DNA from: [Flavobacterium] thermophilum | GTDB lineage: Bacteria; Bacillota; Bacilli; Bacillales; Anoxybacillaceae | Direction: 5' to 3' | NCBI GenBank assembly: GCA_900450595.1 | Contig: UGGS01000002.1 | Coordinates: 434,001 to 498,000 of the forward strand | DNA length: 64,000 nt | Part shown: positions 39,790 to 48,116 of the stretch, piece after piece | Numbering within the stretch: the stretch's first letter is position 1 | Layout of the letters: each line of letters starts with the position of its first letter | Position numbers and translations under genes: made by a program | The notes under the pieces: model-generated | Told to the model about the DNA's origin: nothing | Seen by the model: only the letters and a program-made list of their open reading frames with translations | The model's database searches: none

Positions 39790-40440
39790 CCCACATCCAA
39801 CCAAACGGCTTTGAAGCACAAGTCGTTGCCAGCGCTTGCGAACCGCTTTTATTTATGTATAAAGAAAAGCTGGATGAATTTATGTGATCTTCTCTGCTGG
39901 ACCAGATGACAACGATCAGTTGAAAAAGTACCCCCTATCTAAGTGATAAAGAAAAGAATCTCATTGCTCGTTTTAAGAAGCCAATGCCTGAAGATAAGTT
40001 GTTTATGTTGATCGTCTGTGACAAATTGTTAACGGGCTATGGTGCTCTTGTTGAGCAAGTTATGTCTAGATAAAACCATTATGCTCCAGGCGATCTCGAG
40101 AACCAATCGTAAGTATGAAAAGAAAGACTACGGTTTAATCGTCGGTTACTTTGGGATATCAAGTTTTCTTGAAAAAGCCCTCGGTATCTTCGCCAGACAG
40201 GATTACCGAGGGAGACTTTACATCCCATCGATAGTTAAGCTACCCGGACTGCAGAACTGCCATCATGCCATCATGCTATCATGCAATATTTCGACTACGT
40301 CAATAAGATGGACATGGACGCCTATGTTCAGGCCCTTGAACCAGAAGGCATACGTCATGAGTTTAATATGACTTTTAAATACTTGGCACAAAGCATGGAT
40401 ATGATGATGCCTAACCTAAAATCTCATATTTCCAAGTGTA
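39790..40440 (+). pseudogene. hsdR: Type I restriction HsdR, heavily mutated 3' remnant
   Basis: Pieces in shifting frames read PNGFEAQVVASACE, YKEKLDEF, LIARFKKPMPEDKLFMLIVC, DKLLTGYGA, LVEQV, LQAISRTNRKYEKKDYGLIV, and MQYFDYVNKMDMDAYVQALE, PEGIRHEFNMTFKYLAQSMD. This is the C-terminal helicase region (motifs V and VI) and following segment of HsdR. Several stops and frameshifts; no N-terminal nuclease or P-loop part is present. It fuses directly onto the DUF3883 gene at about 39795. Confidence 0.85.
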
Positions 40441-40891
40441 GGTAAGAACCAAGTAACTCATTACGGAGCATCTACAGGCTTCAGCTATGGCAATTTTTTG
40501 CATGATCCCATCGATATTCTTTCCAATTAGTTTGAGAAACAGGAGGAAGAAGCTAAGAGTAATTAGGCCAAGACTGCTGAGATGGACCATCCCATCAAGT
40601 GTATGAAATCAGAGTGAAGAGGCATAAGCCCCCTGTTTATTATACTTCACTCCGATTTTGATGCTGTTATAGTTATTGATTGACTGTAAAGATAAAAATA
40701 AACTCATCTCCATTTATGAAAGATGAGCCGTACAATAAATATGATGAATTTAAGTGCAATTAAAAAATGGAAAAAATTCAGGCAAAACGCACCACGCATC
40801 ATATCTTCGACAACAGAAGAATGACGAAGCTAGGAAAAATTCAACTTTTTAAAACACCTATTATTAACAGAAATAATATTGTAATTCACGA
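40441..40891. other. Intergenic, degenerate sequence
   Basis: 450 bp between the hsdR remnant and the IS. Stop-rich frames; no gene or RNA supported. Confidence 0.5.
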
Positions 40892-42130
40892 GTGTTGATT
40901 ATCCAAAATTATACATACGCCTTCCATAAATTTGGGCATACTCAAACAAAGCAGCGGCCATCCCGGATTTCCAATCGAGAGGAAGCTGCCCAGAGAAAAA
41001 ACGGCGAACGAACGAAATGAAGGAAAGAGAGACGTTCGTCTGTTTTTTGGTTTGATCATACAGCCATCGCAGCAACACATACGCGATGAACGCCGCAAAC
41101 AGTTGGTTGTATACCGCATTTTCCGTCGTGCCAAACAAGGTCGGGACATTCAGATATTGCTTCACCCAACGGAAAAAGACCTCAACAGCCCAACGTTGTT
41201 GGTACATGTCGGCAATGGTTTCCGCAGACGCATGGAAGAGGTTCGTCACGACCCGAATGTCGCGGCCATTCGCATCTCGAAAGATCACCACCCGGTGACG
41301 CTTGGTGGAGCGGCATTGTTTCGTCCCCAACTGGCACGTGAAGTCGGCTTGAACCGATGAGGATGTGCTGGAAAGGCGTTTCAAGCTTTTTTTCTGATGA
41401 AGTTCGATGTTGTCCTTCATCCGAATGACAAAGAGCTGATGCTGCTCCACAAATCGATCGAGGCGTTCGATTTTGAAATACGCCCGGTCTTCCACCAGCA
41501 CTTGTTGAGCGTTCGTCAACTGTTCTCCCACTGGGCCATCGTGACGCAGTCCGGTCGTTTCCACCACGTCTGCCGGCAGCGAGGATTCCGGCGAATACGC
41601 GACGTGTAGCTTCACTCCGGCGCGTTCGCCGTGATACGGCGCCCATGGCAGGCGGTTTTTCCCGACCGTGACGGTCGTCGAATCCACCACCCGAAGCGGT
41701 TTGGGAAACCGAAGCGAACGGCGGGTTTGGCGGTTGCACTTGGAAATGATCAACGCCAACAAGCGTTTCATGATGTCATAGGGAACTTCTTTCGCTTTCT
41801 TGGATACAGTTGAATAATGGAATCGCGGCAATCCATACAGAGGTCCCACATCGGCTCCGTGGCGAAAGCTTTTCCATTGATGCATGGCGGCCAGCAGGAA
41901 GAAGTGAATCCACTCGCGCAACGTAAAGGTTCGAGACGAATCACGATACCCAACCGCTTCGGCAATCAGTTGAATCTCTTCATCCGAAACAAGTTTTTGC
42001 ATCAAATTCGGGAGTGTGGTATGCTTGTTCATAGAGAGCACCTCCTGGGTTTGTTTGTGTCGCTACTCACATTCTACAGGAAAGGTGCTCTTTTTTCTAT
42101 ACCCTTTGGATTTTATTGGATAATCAACAC
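40892..42130 (-). mobile_element. IS4-family element (IS5377-like), copy 2, complete
   Basis: 1239 bp with inverted ends GTGTTGATTATCCAA at 40892 and (reversed) 42130. No clear target duplication beside it. Complete counterpart of the truncated copy at 5735-6832. Confidence 0.85.
40899..42032 (-). CDS. IS4-family transposase, intact
   Basis: ATG 42032 (MNKHTTLPNLMQKLVSDEE) with AGGAGGTG upstream; 377 residues. DDE blocks: RVVDSTTVTVGKNRLPW (Asp1), QVLVEDRAYFKIERLDRFV (Asp2), YQQRWAVEVFFRWVKQYLNV (the Y-(2)-R-(3)-E-(6)-K signature of IS4, Glu3). Full length. It closely resembles what I recall as IS5377 of Geobacillus stearothermophilus; that name is from memory and unverified. Confidence 0.92.
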   Translation of the reverse strand: MNKHTTLPNLMQKLVSDEEIQLIAEAVGYRDSSRTFTLREWIHFFLLAAMHQWKSFRHGADVGPLYGLPRFHYSTVSKKAKEVPYDIMKRLLALIISKCNRQTRRSLRFPKPLRVVDSTTVTVGKNRLPWAPYHGERAGVKLHVAYSPESSLPADVVETTGLRHDGPVGEQLTNAQQVLVEDRAYFKIERLDRFVEQHQLFVIRMKDNIELHQKKSLKRLSSTSSSVQADFTCQLGTKQCRSTKRHRVVIFRDANGRDIRVVTNLFHASAETIADMYQQRWAVEVFFRWVKQYLNVPTLFGTTENAVYNQLFAAFIAYVLLRWLYDQTKKQTNVSLSFISFVRRFFSGQLPLDWKSGMAAALFEYAQIYGRRMYNFG

Positions 42131-42138
42131 GCCTGTAA

Positions 42139-42207
42139 AAAACCTTTACCATGTATGGTAAAGGTTTTACATACAAATAAAGACCTTTACCAACGGGTAA
42201 AGGTCTT
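42139..42207. repeat. Paired palindromes built on CCTTTACC
   Basis: Two hairpins: AAAACCTTTACCA-TGTA-TGGTAAAGGTTTT (42139-42168) and AAGACCTTTACC-AACG-GGTAAAGGTCTT (42180-42207). They share CCTTTACC/GGTAAAGG and lie just outside the IS4 element. Possible tandem terminators or a binding site. Confidence 0.55.
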
Positions 42208-42364
42208 GCTAACAACGTTAACGTTGCCAACAAAGCCGGGAGCGGCAAAACTCCGAAATGACGACTTTGTTGTAAAAGCTACTCCCCTTTAGCATGGCTA
42301 TTCAATTGTTTTGCCTTAATTATAAAATAACATTCGCGAATCTGTCAATTATTATCCTTGCAAC

Positions 42365-44062
42365 GAGTCAGTCAAGACTTTGTGGAGAACATTTTTTCGG
42401 TTCACTACGGGCGTTGTCAATCACTAGTTAGCGAACCATTTTCAGGAATTAATATCGTAAGCGCTTTCGGACTCTCATCCCTCATCTTGAGGTGATGATA
42501 TTGTATTCCATTTTTTTACACCCAACCACCATCCCGGAGCGCCGACAACGCTTGATGGATCGGCGTCCCGGATGACCGCTGCAGACACGGTAGATTCTGA
42601 CGCACCACATCTGCCCATAACCGTCCGGCCTTCCGTTTGGCCTGTTCGATCCGCTTGGACTTTGTTGAGGCCGAGGCTGCCGTTCGGGTCTCTTCTTCCT
42701 CCACCAACTGCCCATTTCTCCGCCAAATCCCGTCGATTCGGGCTGCCATCGCCCTCAGAAACGCCCGAAGCCCTTGGTCTTTCCAGCTGCGGCGGGATTT
42801 CACCCGATGCGCAAACCGGCTCATCACGCTCTCGGCGTGGCCCATCGGACGCATGCCGGTCGTCTCCACCCCTTGCTCCGACAGCCACTCCCGGTAGTCC
42901 CGGATGCATCCCGGCATCGACTCGATCCGGCGAATCAAGGCGGCCAGCTGTTGTTCTTTGCCTTCGTCCTCCAACGTGCCGACCGCGCTGTTCAGCTCGA
43001 CCAAAAGTCCTTCTTCGTCTTGTTTCGCCAGCTTCCTCAGCACCTCCCGCCAACGCGGATGGCCGGACAGACACTGACGCAGCTCCCGCGCCACATGAAA
43101 TCGATCCAGCTGAAAGCAGGCTCGCTTTCCAAAATACTCCCGGCAGGCCGTGATCCACGACGCCGCGTCGCCGTTGATGATCAAAAGGTCCCGGAACGGA
43201 TCATAGGCATATTCGTTCATCAGCCACTCTTCAAACCGTTCCCACACGTCTCCCGCCCCTTCATGGAGGTAGTGGCGCCGGTTCACGAGCTCGAGCTGCG
43301 AACCGTTTCGTTTCCATCCCTCGTGAATCGCCAGGATTTTCTCTTCTTTCGCCCGTTTCCCTTTCCCCTGGCGGGAAATGAACAGCCCATCCGCCTCCAC
43401 AAACAGCACTCGGCCGTGCCGTTGGGAAACAGGGTGGTGCAGCGAGACAGGGGCCTCCAGCACCAGTTGGCGAATCGCCTCGTGGCTGAGGACCGCATAC
43501 CCCACGATCGACTCGAGTGTGCGAGCTGCTTTGCGGTAGGAAGAGCACTCCACGGCCAACTCGACCGCCGTTTCCTCGAGGCACGGACTGATCGACTGCG
43601 CTCCATCAAAGCCCAGTTCGGCATCCAGCAAGAACGTATACGCCCCCGTTTGTCGATCATAGTAGTCGTTCCGACGGAACGCCACTTCTCCAAACAGCGT
43701 TTGGATCGTGGTCGGCCGTTTATCTTTCAGCTGATACCGCCGCTTGTCCCGCGCTTCCGCCAGTTGTTGATCAATCTCCTCCAAAAGGGCGGCCAACAAG
43801 ACAGCGAACACCTTTTGAAGAGTTCTTACTAATTGCTCCTCCAACTCTTTTAATAGGGGCCATTATGTGGTAAGAAGTTTCATGGACTCCCTCCCTCCTG
43901 TTTTATGGATGTTGGTCATCACCATCATAGCAGGGAGAGAGTCCTTTTTACATGAGATTTGTTTTTGGATTGGTGGCCCCGACGAGCGTGGCGAACAAAA
44001 ATTCGCTATGCTCGTCGGGGATCCTTCCTGAATTTCACCCACAAATATTTTACTCACACTTT
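42365..44062 (-). mobile_element. ISLre2-family element, copy 2
   Basis: About 1.7 kb, opposite orientation to copy 1. Ends GAGTCAGTCAAGACTTTGTG (left) and, reversed from the right, AGTGTGAGTAAAATATTTGT. No obvious target duplication. It sits 26 bp from the terminator of the tRNA-Val gene. Confidence 0.85.
42516..43883 (-). pseudogene. ISLre2 transposase with stop at codon 7
   Basis: By alignment with copy 1 the native ATG is 43883. Codon 7 is TAA (43865-43863) where copy 1 has GAA. The rest is open to 42516 and includes Gln at codon 196, where copy 1 has a stop. A 442-codon frame from TTG 43844 could still be made if that codon starts translation. Motifs as in copy 1: DKRPTTIQTLFGEVAFRR, LLIINGDAASWITAC, FQLDRFHVARELRQ. 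Confidence 0.82.
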
Positions 44063-44087
44063 GTGTTCGCATAGGCGGCGGGGCAAT

Positions 44088-44122
44088 AAAAAAACACCTC
44101 GATCTCCATCGAGATCGAGGTA
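44088..44122 (-). terminator. Terminator of tRNA-Val
   Basis: ACCTCGATCTC / GAGATCGAGGT, an 11-bp stem with a 4-base loop. On the minus strand it is followed by GTTTTTTTATT, a few bases past the tRNA 3' end. Confidence 0.9.
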
Positions 44123-44127
44123 TTTTG

Positions 44128-44202
44128 TGATGACCTGTGAGGGACTTGAACCCCCGACCCCTTCCCTGTCAAGGAAGTGCTCTCCCACTGAGCTAACAGG
44201 TC
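44128..44202 (-). tRNA. tRNA-Val(GAC)
   Basis: Acceptor GACCTGT pairs with ACAGGTC; D-arm GCTC..GAGC; anticodon arm CTTCC-TTGACAG-GGAAG with anticodon GAC; T-arm GGGGG-TTCAAGT-CCCTC. The discriminator is A, and the next three bases are TCA rather than an encoded CCA. It marks the junction of the GC-rich core (right) and the AT-rich island (left), with its 3' end facing the island. Confidence 0.92.
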
Positions 44203-44314
44203 ATATCGCTTTCAAACACATTTTTTATTATATATATGCCTTCCTCGTTTGTCAAACACTTTTTTAAAAAAATTAGTGTTCATCATGAAAAAAGGGAAAG
44301 CCCGCGCCTCCCCC

Positions 44315-45373
44315 TTATCGAAACAACCCGCGCTCAAACGGCTCGAGCAAGAGCGGAATGTACTGGCGGCGGGCGGTTTCGTATTGTTCCATGATCCGGC
44401 GGCGGTGTTGTTCCGCGAGGGCGACGGTGTCGATCAAATCTGTTTCAAGCTGCGGGCTCGCGGTCGAGACGACATACCGGTCAAGGCCGAGCAAGGCGGC
44501 GAAGTCGAACACTTTAAACCGGTAGCCGAGCATGACGGCCGGGACGCCGGCGGCCAGGGACAACAAATTAGCGTGGAGTTTGAAGTTGACGGTGGCGGCA
44601 AGAGGCTGAAGCCGCTCGATGAACTGCCGTTCGTCATATAGTGCGCGGTCGAAGGTGACGCGCTCCGGGCAGTTAATTTTTTTGTACAGCCGCTCGCAGG
44701 CGGAGCGGTCGTTCGGCCAGACGATGTACAAGTGAATCCGGTAGCCGGAGGCGATCCACATTTTGGCAGCGCGGGCGAGGGTGTCTTCGACGAGTGTTTC
44801 GTGTTGGCCGAATAGGCGATTGTATGTCGTCCCCCAGTTGATGCCGATCGTTTTTTCTTTGTTTGGCGGTTCGGCTGAGGCGGGAGTCTGCAATAACAGC
44901 CTTGGATCGCCGATGACGCGGACGTTTGCAGGATAGGCGCCTAACGTTTTTAATACCGCTTCGCTGAGCGGGCCGCGAATGCCGGCAAAGGCGGCCGAGG
45001 CGAGGACGGTGCGGAACAGCTCGACGTCGTTGGCGGAAAAGTGGCGGTGAAGCGCTGGCTTAGCGCCTGCACACAAGGCGTCGGTTTCAGCTTCACCGAT
45101 CCAGTCAATGCCGCTTCCCCATATCCATATTGGTTTTCCAGCTTCGTGCGCCTCTTGCAAAACGGCCATGTAGCCTGGAAGCAAGAGCGAACCGCCGCCG
45201 AGCACGACGGCGTCGTACGGGCTCGTATCTTTCCAGTTGACCTTGGGCGTCGATGGGATGATTTGAACGTCCGGGGCGTATTGGCGGGCATAGGAGGCAA
45301 AAAGATTCCATAACAGCTCGTCGCCTACGTTTTGAAAGCCGATCCAACCGATATACAACACCTTTTTCATCAT
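44315..45373 (-). CDS. csaB: Polysaccharide pyruvyl transferase family protein
   Basis: ATG 45373 (MMKKVLYIGWIGFQNVGDEL) follows AAAGGGG; 352 residues. GFQNVGDELLWN, DAVVLGGGSLLLPGY, AFAGIRGPLSEAVLK, VIGDPRLLL, KTIGINWGT and the C-terminal FKLHANLLSLAAGVPAVML are the motifs of CsaB-type ketal pyruvyl transferases. These act on secondary cell-wall polymers and so help anchor S-layer-type proteins. It overlaps the upstream glycosyltransferase stop by 4 bp. The gene symbol is by family; assignment to CsaB proper is likely but not proven. Confidence 0.85.
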   Translation of the reverse strand: MMKKVLYIGWIGFQNVGDELLWNLFASYARQYAPDVQIIPSTPKVNWKDTSPYDAVVLGGGSLLLPGYMAVLQEAHEAGKPIWIWGSGIDWIGEAETDALCAGAKPALHRHFSANDVELFRTVLASAAFAGIRGPLSEAVLKTLGAYPANVRVIGDPRLLLQTPASAEPPNKEKTIGINWGTTYNRLFGQHETLVEDTLARAAKMWIASGYRIHLYIVWPNDRSACERLYKKINCPERVTFDRALYDERQFIERLQPLAATVNFKLHANLLSLAAGVPAVMLGYRFKVFDFAALLGLDRYVVSTASPQLETDLIDTVALAEQHRRRIMEQYETARRQYIPLLLEPFERGLFR

Positions 45374-46485
45374 GACGATTCCCCTTTCAACAAGGATGCA
45401 TATACGCCAAGCACTTGGTCGACACACGTTTTGATATGAAACTGCTGTCTCACCCACTCCCGTCCGGCCGTGCCTAGTTGTTCGCGGTATGAGGGGGAGG
45501 CAAGCAGCCGTTTTAAGTCTTGGGAAAGAAGATAGCGGCTGCACCCTTGGCGCGAGCCGTGATCGCCAAAGTAACACTCCCATGCTTCGGCATAACCGCT
45601 TGGCTCGACAACGCCGAAGTAGCCGTGGTTGCCAGCGGCGAGCACCGGTTTGCCGCATGCCATCGCTTCTAGAGCGACACGGCCGGTGCCGACAACAACG
45701 TCAGCGAGTGAGTAATACACAGCCATATCGCTTTGTTCGCCAACGAGATGGAGAAACGACTCGCGGCACGTTTGGTGAATGAGGCGGACAAGGCTCTGCA
45801 CGTCAGAAAAGCGCGGGCCGTCTCCGACAACGACGGCGTGCAAGTTCGGAAACAGCCGTTTGACATCTTTGCACGCTTTTAAAAACATAAAACAAATGCC
45901 AGCTTTCGCCCAGGCGAGGCGGCTGCTATAGACGATGACCAAGGCGTCGTCCGGGATGCCAAGCGTCTGCCGCCCTCCGCGGCCGAGCGGGGCAAACTCG
46001 TTCGTGTCAATGCCGTTCGGGATGAGAACCCGTTTGGAAATGAGCGGGACAATATGCCGCTCGACGGGCGGACTGACAGCAATCGCAGCAGAAGCAAGAC
46101 GGAGCATCTCTTCAAGCTCGGCTGGCGGATAGTACGTGCCATGGGCGGTAAAGACGACCGGGATGCCGCGGCGGCGCGCAGCGGTGGCAGCGAGGATGCC
46201 GGATGGCGTCTGGTGGGCATGAACGATCGAGATGTTTTCCTTCTTCATCACCGCCTCAAGCTGCTGAATGAGCTGTTCTTTCCGTTGTTCGTCTATCTCG
46301 ATCGCTGTTGGAAAATCGATGAAATAAATTGAACAGCCGGCTTCCCTAAAACGATCGGCCAGTGACCCGCCGCGGGCGGCGACGGCCACATGAACGCCGC
46401 GGGCGGCCATTTCTTTCGCTAGGCTGAAGGCGTGCGTTTCCGTTCCTCCAAAGTCAAGGCCATCTAGCACCATGAATACGCGCAT
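45370..46485 (-). CDS. GT4-family glycosyltransferase
   Basis: 371 residues. N-terminal Rossmann domain: DGLDFGGTETHAFSLAKEM (acceptor loop GGTE), IVHAHQTPSGILAA, VVFTAHGTYYPP. C-terminal GT-B domain: ISKRVLIPNGIDTNEFAPLG, ALVIVYSSRLAWAKAG, LHAVVVGDGPRFSD, and the donor-site E-x7-E at GRVALEAMACGKPVLAAGN. Cytoplasmic retaining enzyme, probably using a UDP-sugar. It is the middle gene of a minus-strand trio (GT2, GT4, pyruvyl transferase) separated by 2 bp and a 4-bp overlap, so one surface-glycan operon. Confidence 0.9.
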   Translation of the reverse strand: MRVFMVLDGLDFGGTETHAFSLAKEMAARGVHVAVAARGGSLADRFREAGCSIYFIDFPTAIEIDEQRKEQLIQQLEAVMKKENISIVHAHQTPSGILAATAARRRGIPVVFTAHGTYYPPAELEEMLRLASAAIAVSPPVERHIVPLISKRVLIPNGIDTNEFAPLGRGGRQTLGIPDDALVIVYSSRLAWAKAGICFMFLKACKDVKRLFPNLHAVVVGDGPRFSDVQSLVRLIHQTCRESFLHLVGEQSDMAVYYSLADVVVGTGRVALEAMACGKPVLAAGNHGYFGVVEPSGYAEAWECYFGDHGSRQGCSRYLLSQDLKRLLASPSYREQLGTAGREWVRQQFHIKTCVDQVLGVYASLLKGESS

Positions 46486-46487
46486 GA

Positions 46488-47186
46488 TCAGCTCCCTCCT
46501 TTCTTATAAAACTGGCGCGAGCGCTGTTGCGGATGGCTGCGGTAGTAGTACAAAATGTCAGGCAAATTTTCCACTTCCAGCTTGGCGTTTAAACATTTGA
46601 CAATAAACTCATAATCTTCGGCGCCGCGAATCCGCCTTGTCGGCCCGCCGAGTTGGTCAAACACGGCGCCGCGGAACATGATCGTGCCGTGGCAAATGCA
46701 ATGTTTCCCTTCCGCATAGACGCGGCGGATGTCGCGCCCGTAAGCGAGCCAGTTGGCGGGCGTCTTTCGATCGAAGTGTCCGTCGGGAAAGGCGGCGTAA
46801 TTCGTGCCGATTAAAGCGATGTGCGGGTGCTCGTTCAAAAATTTCCATTGTTTTTCGAACCGCTCCGGATGGGAAATATCGTCGGCGTCATGGACAGCGA
46901 TGTACTCACCTTTGCTTAAAAAGTAGCCGACATTGAGCGCCCCGGCAAAACCGACGTTGCGCGGGAGTTTGATATAGACGACCGGGAAGAACGGGGAATG
47001 GTCGTTCATCCACCGCTTCACGACTTCTTCGCTCCCATCGTCCGATCCGTCATCGACAATAATCGCTTCAAACTGGCGATATGTTTGATTGAACAGCCCA
47101 TTTAGGCAGTCCTCAATATAACGGGATGCGTTATAACACGGAATGACGACGCTGATGAAGTCTTTTTTTCGCTCTGGCACCATCAT
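46488..47186 (-). CDS. GT2-family glycosyltransferase
   Basis: ATG 47186 follows GAGGTG; 232 residues. GT-A fold motifs: SVVIPCYNASRYIEDCLNGL, AIIVDDGSDDGSEE, NVGFAGALNVGYFLSKGEY, the metal-binding DxD as VHDADDISHPER, and CHGTIMFRGAVFDQLGG with RGAEDYEFIV (catalytic ED). No membrane segment. First gene of the surface-glycan trio. Sugar and acceptor unknown. Confidence 0.9.
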   Translation of the reverse strand: MMVPERKKDFISVVIPCYNASRYIEDCLNGLFNQTYRQFEAIIVDDGSDDGSEEVVKRWMNDHSPFFPVVYIKLPRNVGFAGALNVGYFLSKGEYIAVHDADDISHPERFEKQWKFLNEHPHIALIGTNYAAFPDGHFDRKTPANWLAYGRDIRRVYAEGKHCICHGTIMFRGAVFDQLGGPTRRIRGAEDYEFIVKCLNAKLEVENLPDILYYYRSHPQQRSRQFYKKGGS

Positions 47187-47365
47187 CAATCACCTCATCC
47201 ACTATATATCCATTTTTTCTCTTAACGGTGAGAGGCAATCGTTGATTTTTTAGGAACACAGTAGAATTGTCCTATCATTTACCTGTCATTCCCCCGACAA
47301 AGTTCAACCGTTTTCCCCATGCCCGTGGCTAAAAAAATCGTTCTTTCTTCCTAGGATACGCACCC

Positions 47366-47875
47366 GTGTCGAATGAAAGAGCGGTGCATAACGTAGTTAA
47401 CGAATGGAAGAAAAGGAAGGAGGAAGAGGCGTTGGGACATAAACATTTGCGCGAAGCAGTGAAAGAGCTGAAAAAGATCCGCAAATGGCTTGAAAAACTA
47501 GATTTGGATGATTCGGCCGTCGAACAAATTGTCTCTCTATTAGAAGCCATCGCCGATCACGGGGAAGATGCCGAACGAATTTTGCGCCGCATTCTTGATG
47601 AGGAGCAAGAACAGCGGGACATTTTGGAGGACGAGCGCGAACTGTTGCAAGCCATTTTGACCGAGTTGCGCACAGGGGCGCCACCCGCGGAAGATATTGG
47701 CGACGAGCTCGAGGACTTGATTGGGGAGAGAGTAGAAATTACGGTCAATTTCGGCCCGGTGAGCGGCACAGTCATCGCCGTCCGAAACGATTATGCCGTG
47801 CTTGAGGATGCGCTCGGGCGTTTCGTTTACATTCCGTTTGCCAGCATTCAAGCCATCACCCGTTTAGAAGGCTGA
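47366..47875 (+). CDS. Coiled-coil protein with DUF2642-like C-terminus
   Basis: 169 residues from GTG 47366, but TTG 47432 (GHKHLREAVKELKK) has GGAAGGAGG 9 bp upstream and is the better start (147 residues). The N-terminal ~75 residues are a charged coiled coil. The C-terminus, LIGERVEITVNFGPVSGTVI, YAVLEDALGRFVYIPFASIQ, resembles the small Sm-like DUF2642 domain of bacillar spore-coat proteins. A DUF2642-type gene lies just beyond the IS1111 element at 49795. Likely spore-associated. Confidence 0.65.
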   Translation: MSNERAVHNVVNEWKKRKEEEALGHKHLREAVKELKKIRKWLEKLDLDDSAVEQIVSLLEAIADHGEDAERILRRILDEEQEQRDILEDERELLQAILTELRTGAPPAEDIGDELEDLIGERVEITVNFGPVSGTVIAVRNDYAVLEDALGRFVYIPFASIQAITRLEG

Positions 47876-48116
47876 TGAAAAACAATGGATTCGCTCGATT
47901 TATGAGAAATCACAAGGAATGAAGTGATGGTGTTGCAAGGTTTTTCAATTTGAGAAACACTGTTGGAGAGCAGTATTTCCCCTTAAATCACCGGCCTTTT
48001 AGACTGAAAGGAGCATTCCCGTTAGGAGCTTTTCCGGGGACTTGATCAAAAAAAGCCCTCTTGGTATGATGCAGGGGTGTCAAACACATCACTCACCATA
48101 CCAAGGAGGACTTCAG

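Larger units (their letters stand above)
35735..39814 (+). pseudogene. DUF3883-domain protein interrupted by a 3.1-kb transposon
   Basis: The 5' part (35735-35875) starts at TTG with AAGGAGGG before it: NKKLLVYMTKILIEYAQRG, LTYGQLSKKLNN, SLNNPLG. The 3' part (38996-39814) continues TISKACIDNGFPPLSTIVVN, GYFEYVGGLLGYK, and ends in DUF3883: GEKSILEYEIEYLKHHG, GAGYDIKSFHLDGTEKFIEV, KTT. Removing 35876-38990 plus one GGACA gives ..NPLG-TISKAC.. in frame, about 320 residues. DUF3883 is a PD-(D/E)XK-like domain found in restriction-type enzymes. Its last codons run into an hsdR remnant, so the 3' end may also be altered. Confidence 0.82.

Noticed and set aside
42139..42207. CRISPR-like repeat pair
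   Set aside because: Two palindromes of different length with an 11-bp gap are not a repeat-spacer array; no CRISPR array was seen anywhere in the window.
42572..43153. Long antisense frames opposite the ISLre2, IS4 and IS1634 transposases
   Set aside because: Mirror frames caused by high GC and codon bias of the IS genes; no ribosome sites and no motifs.
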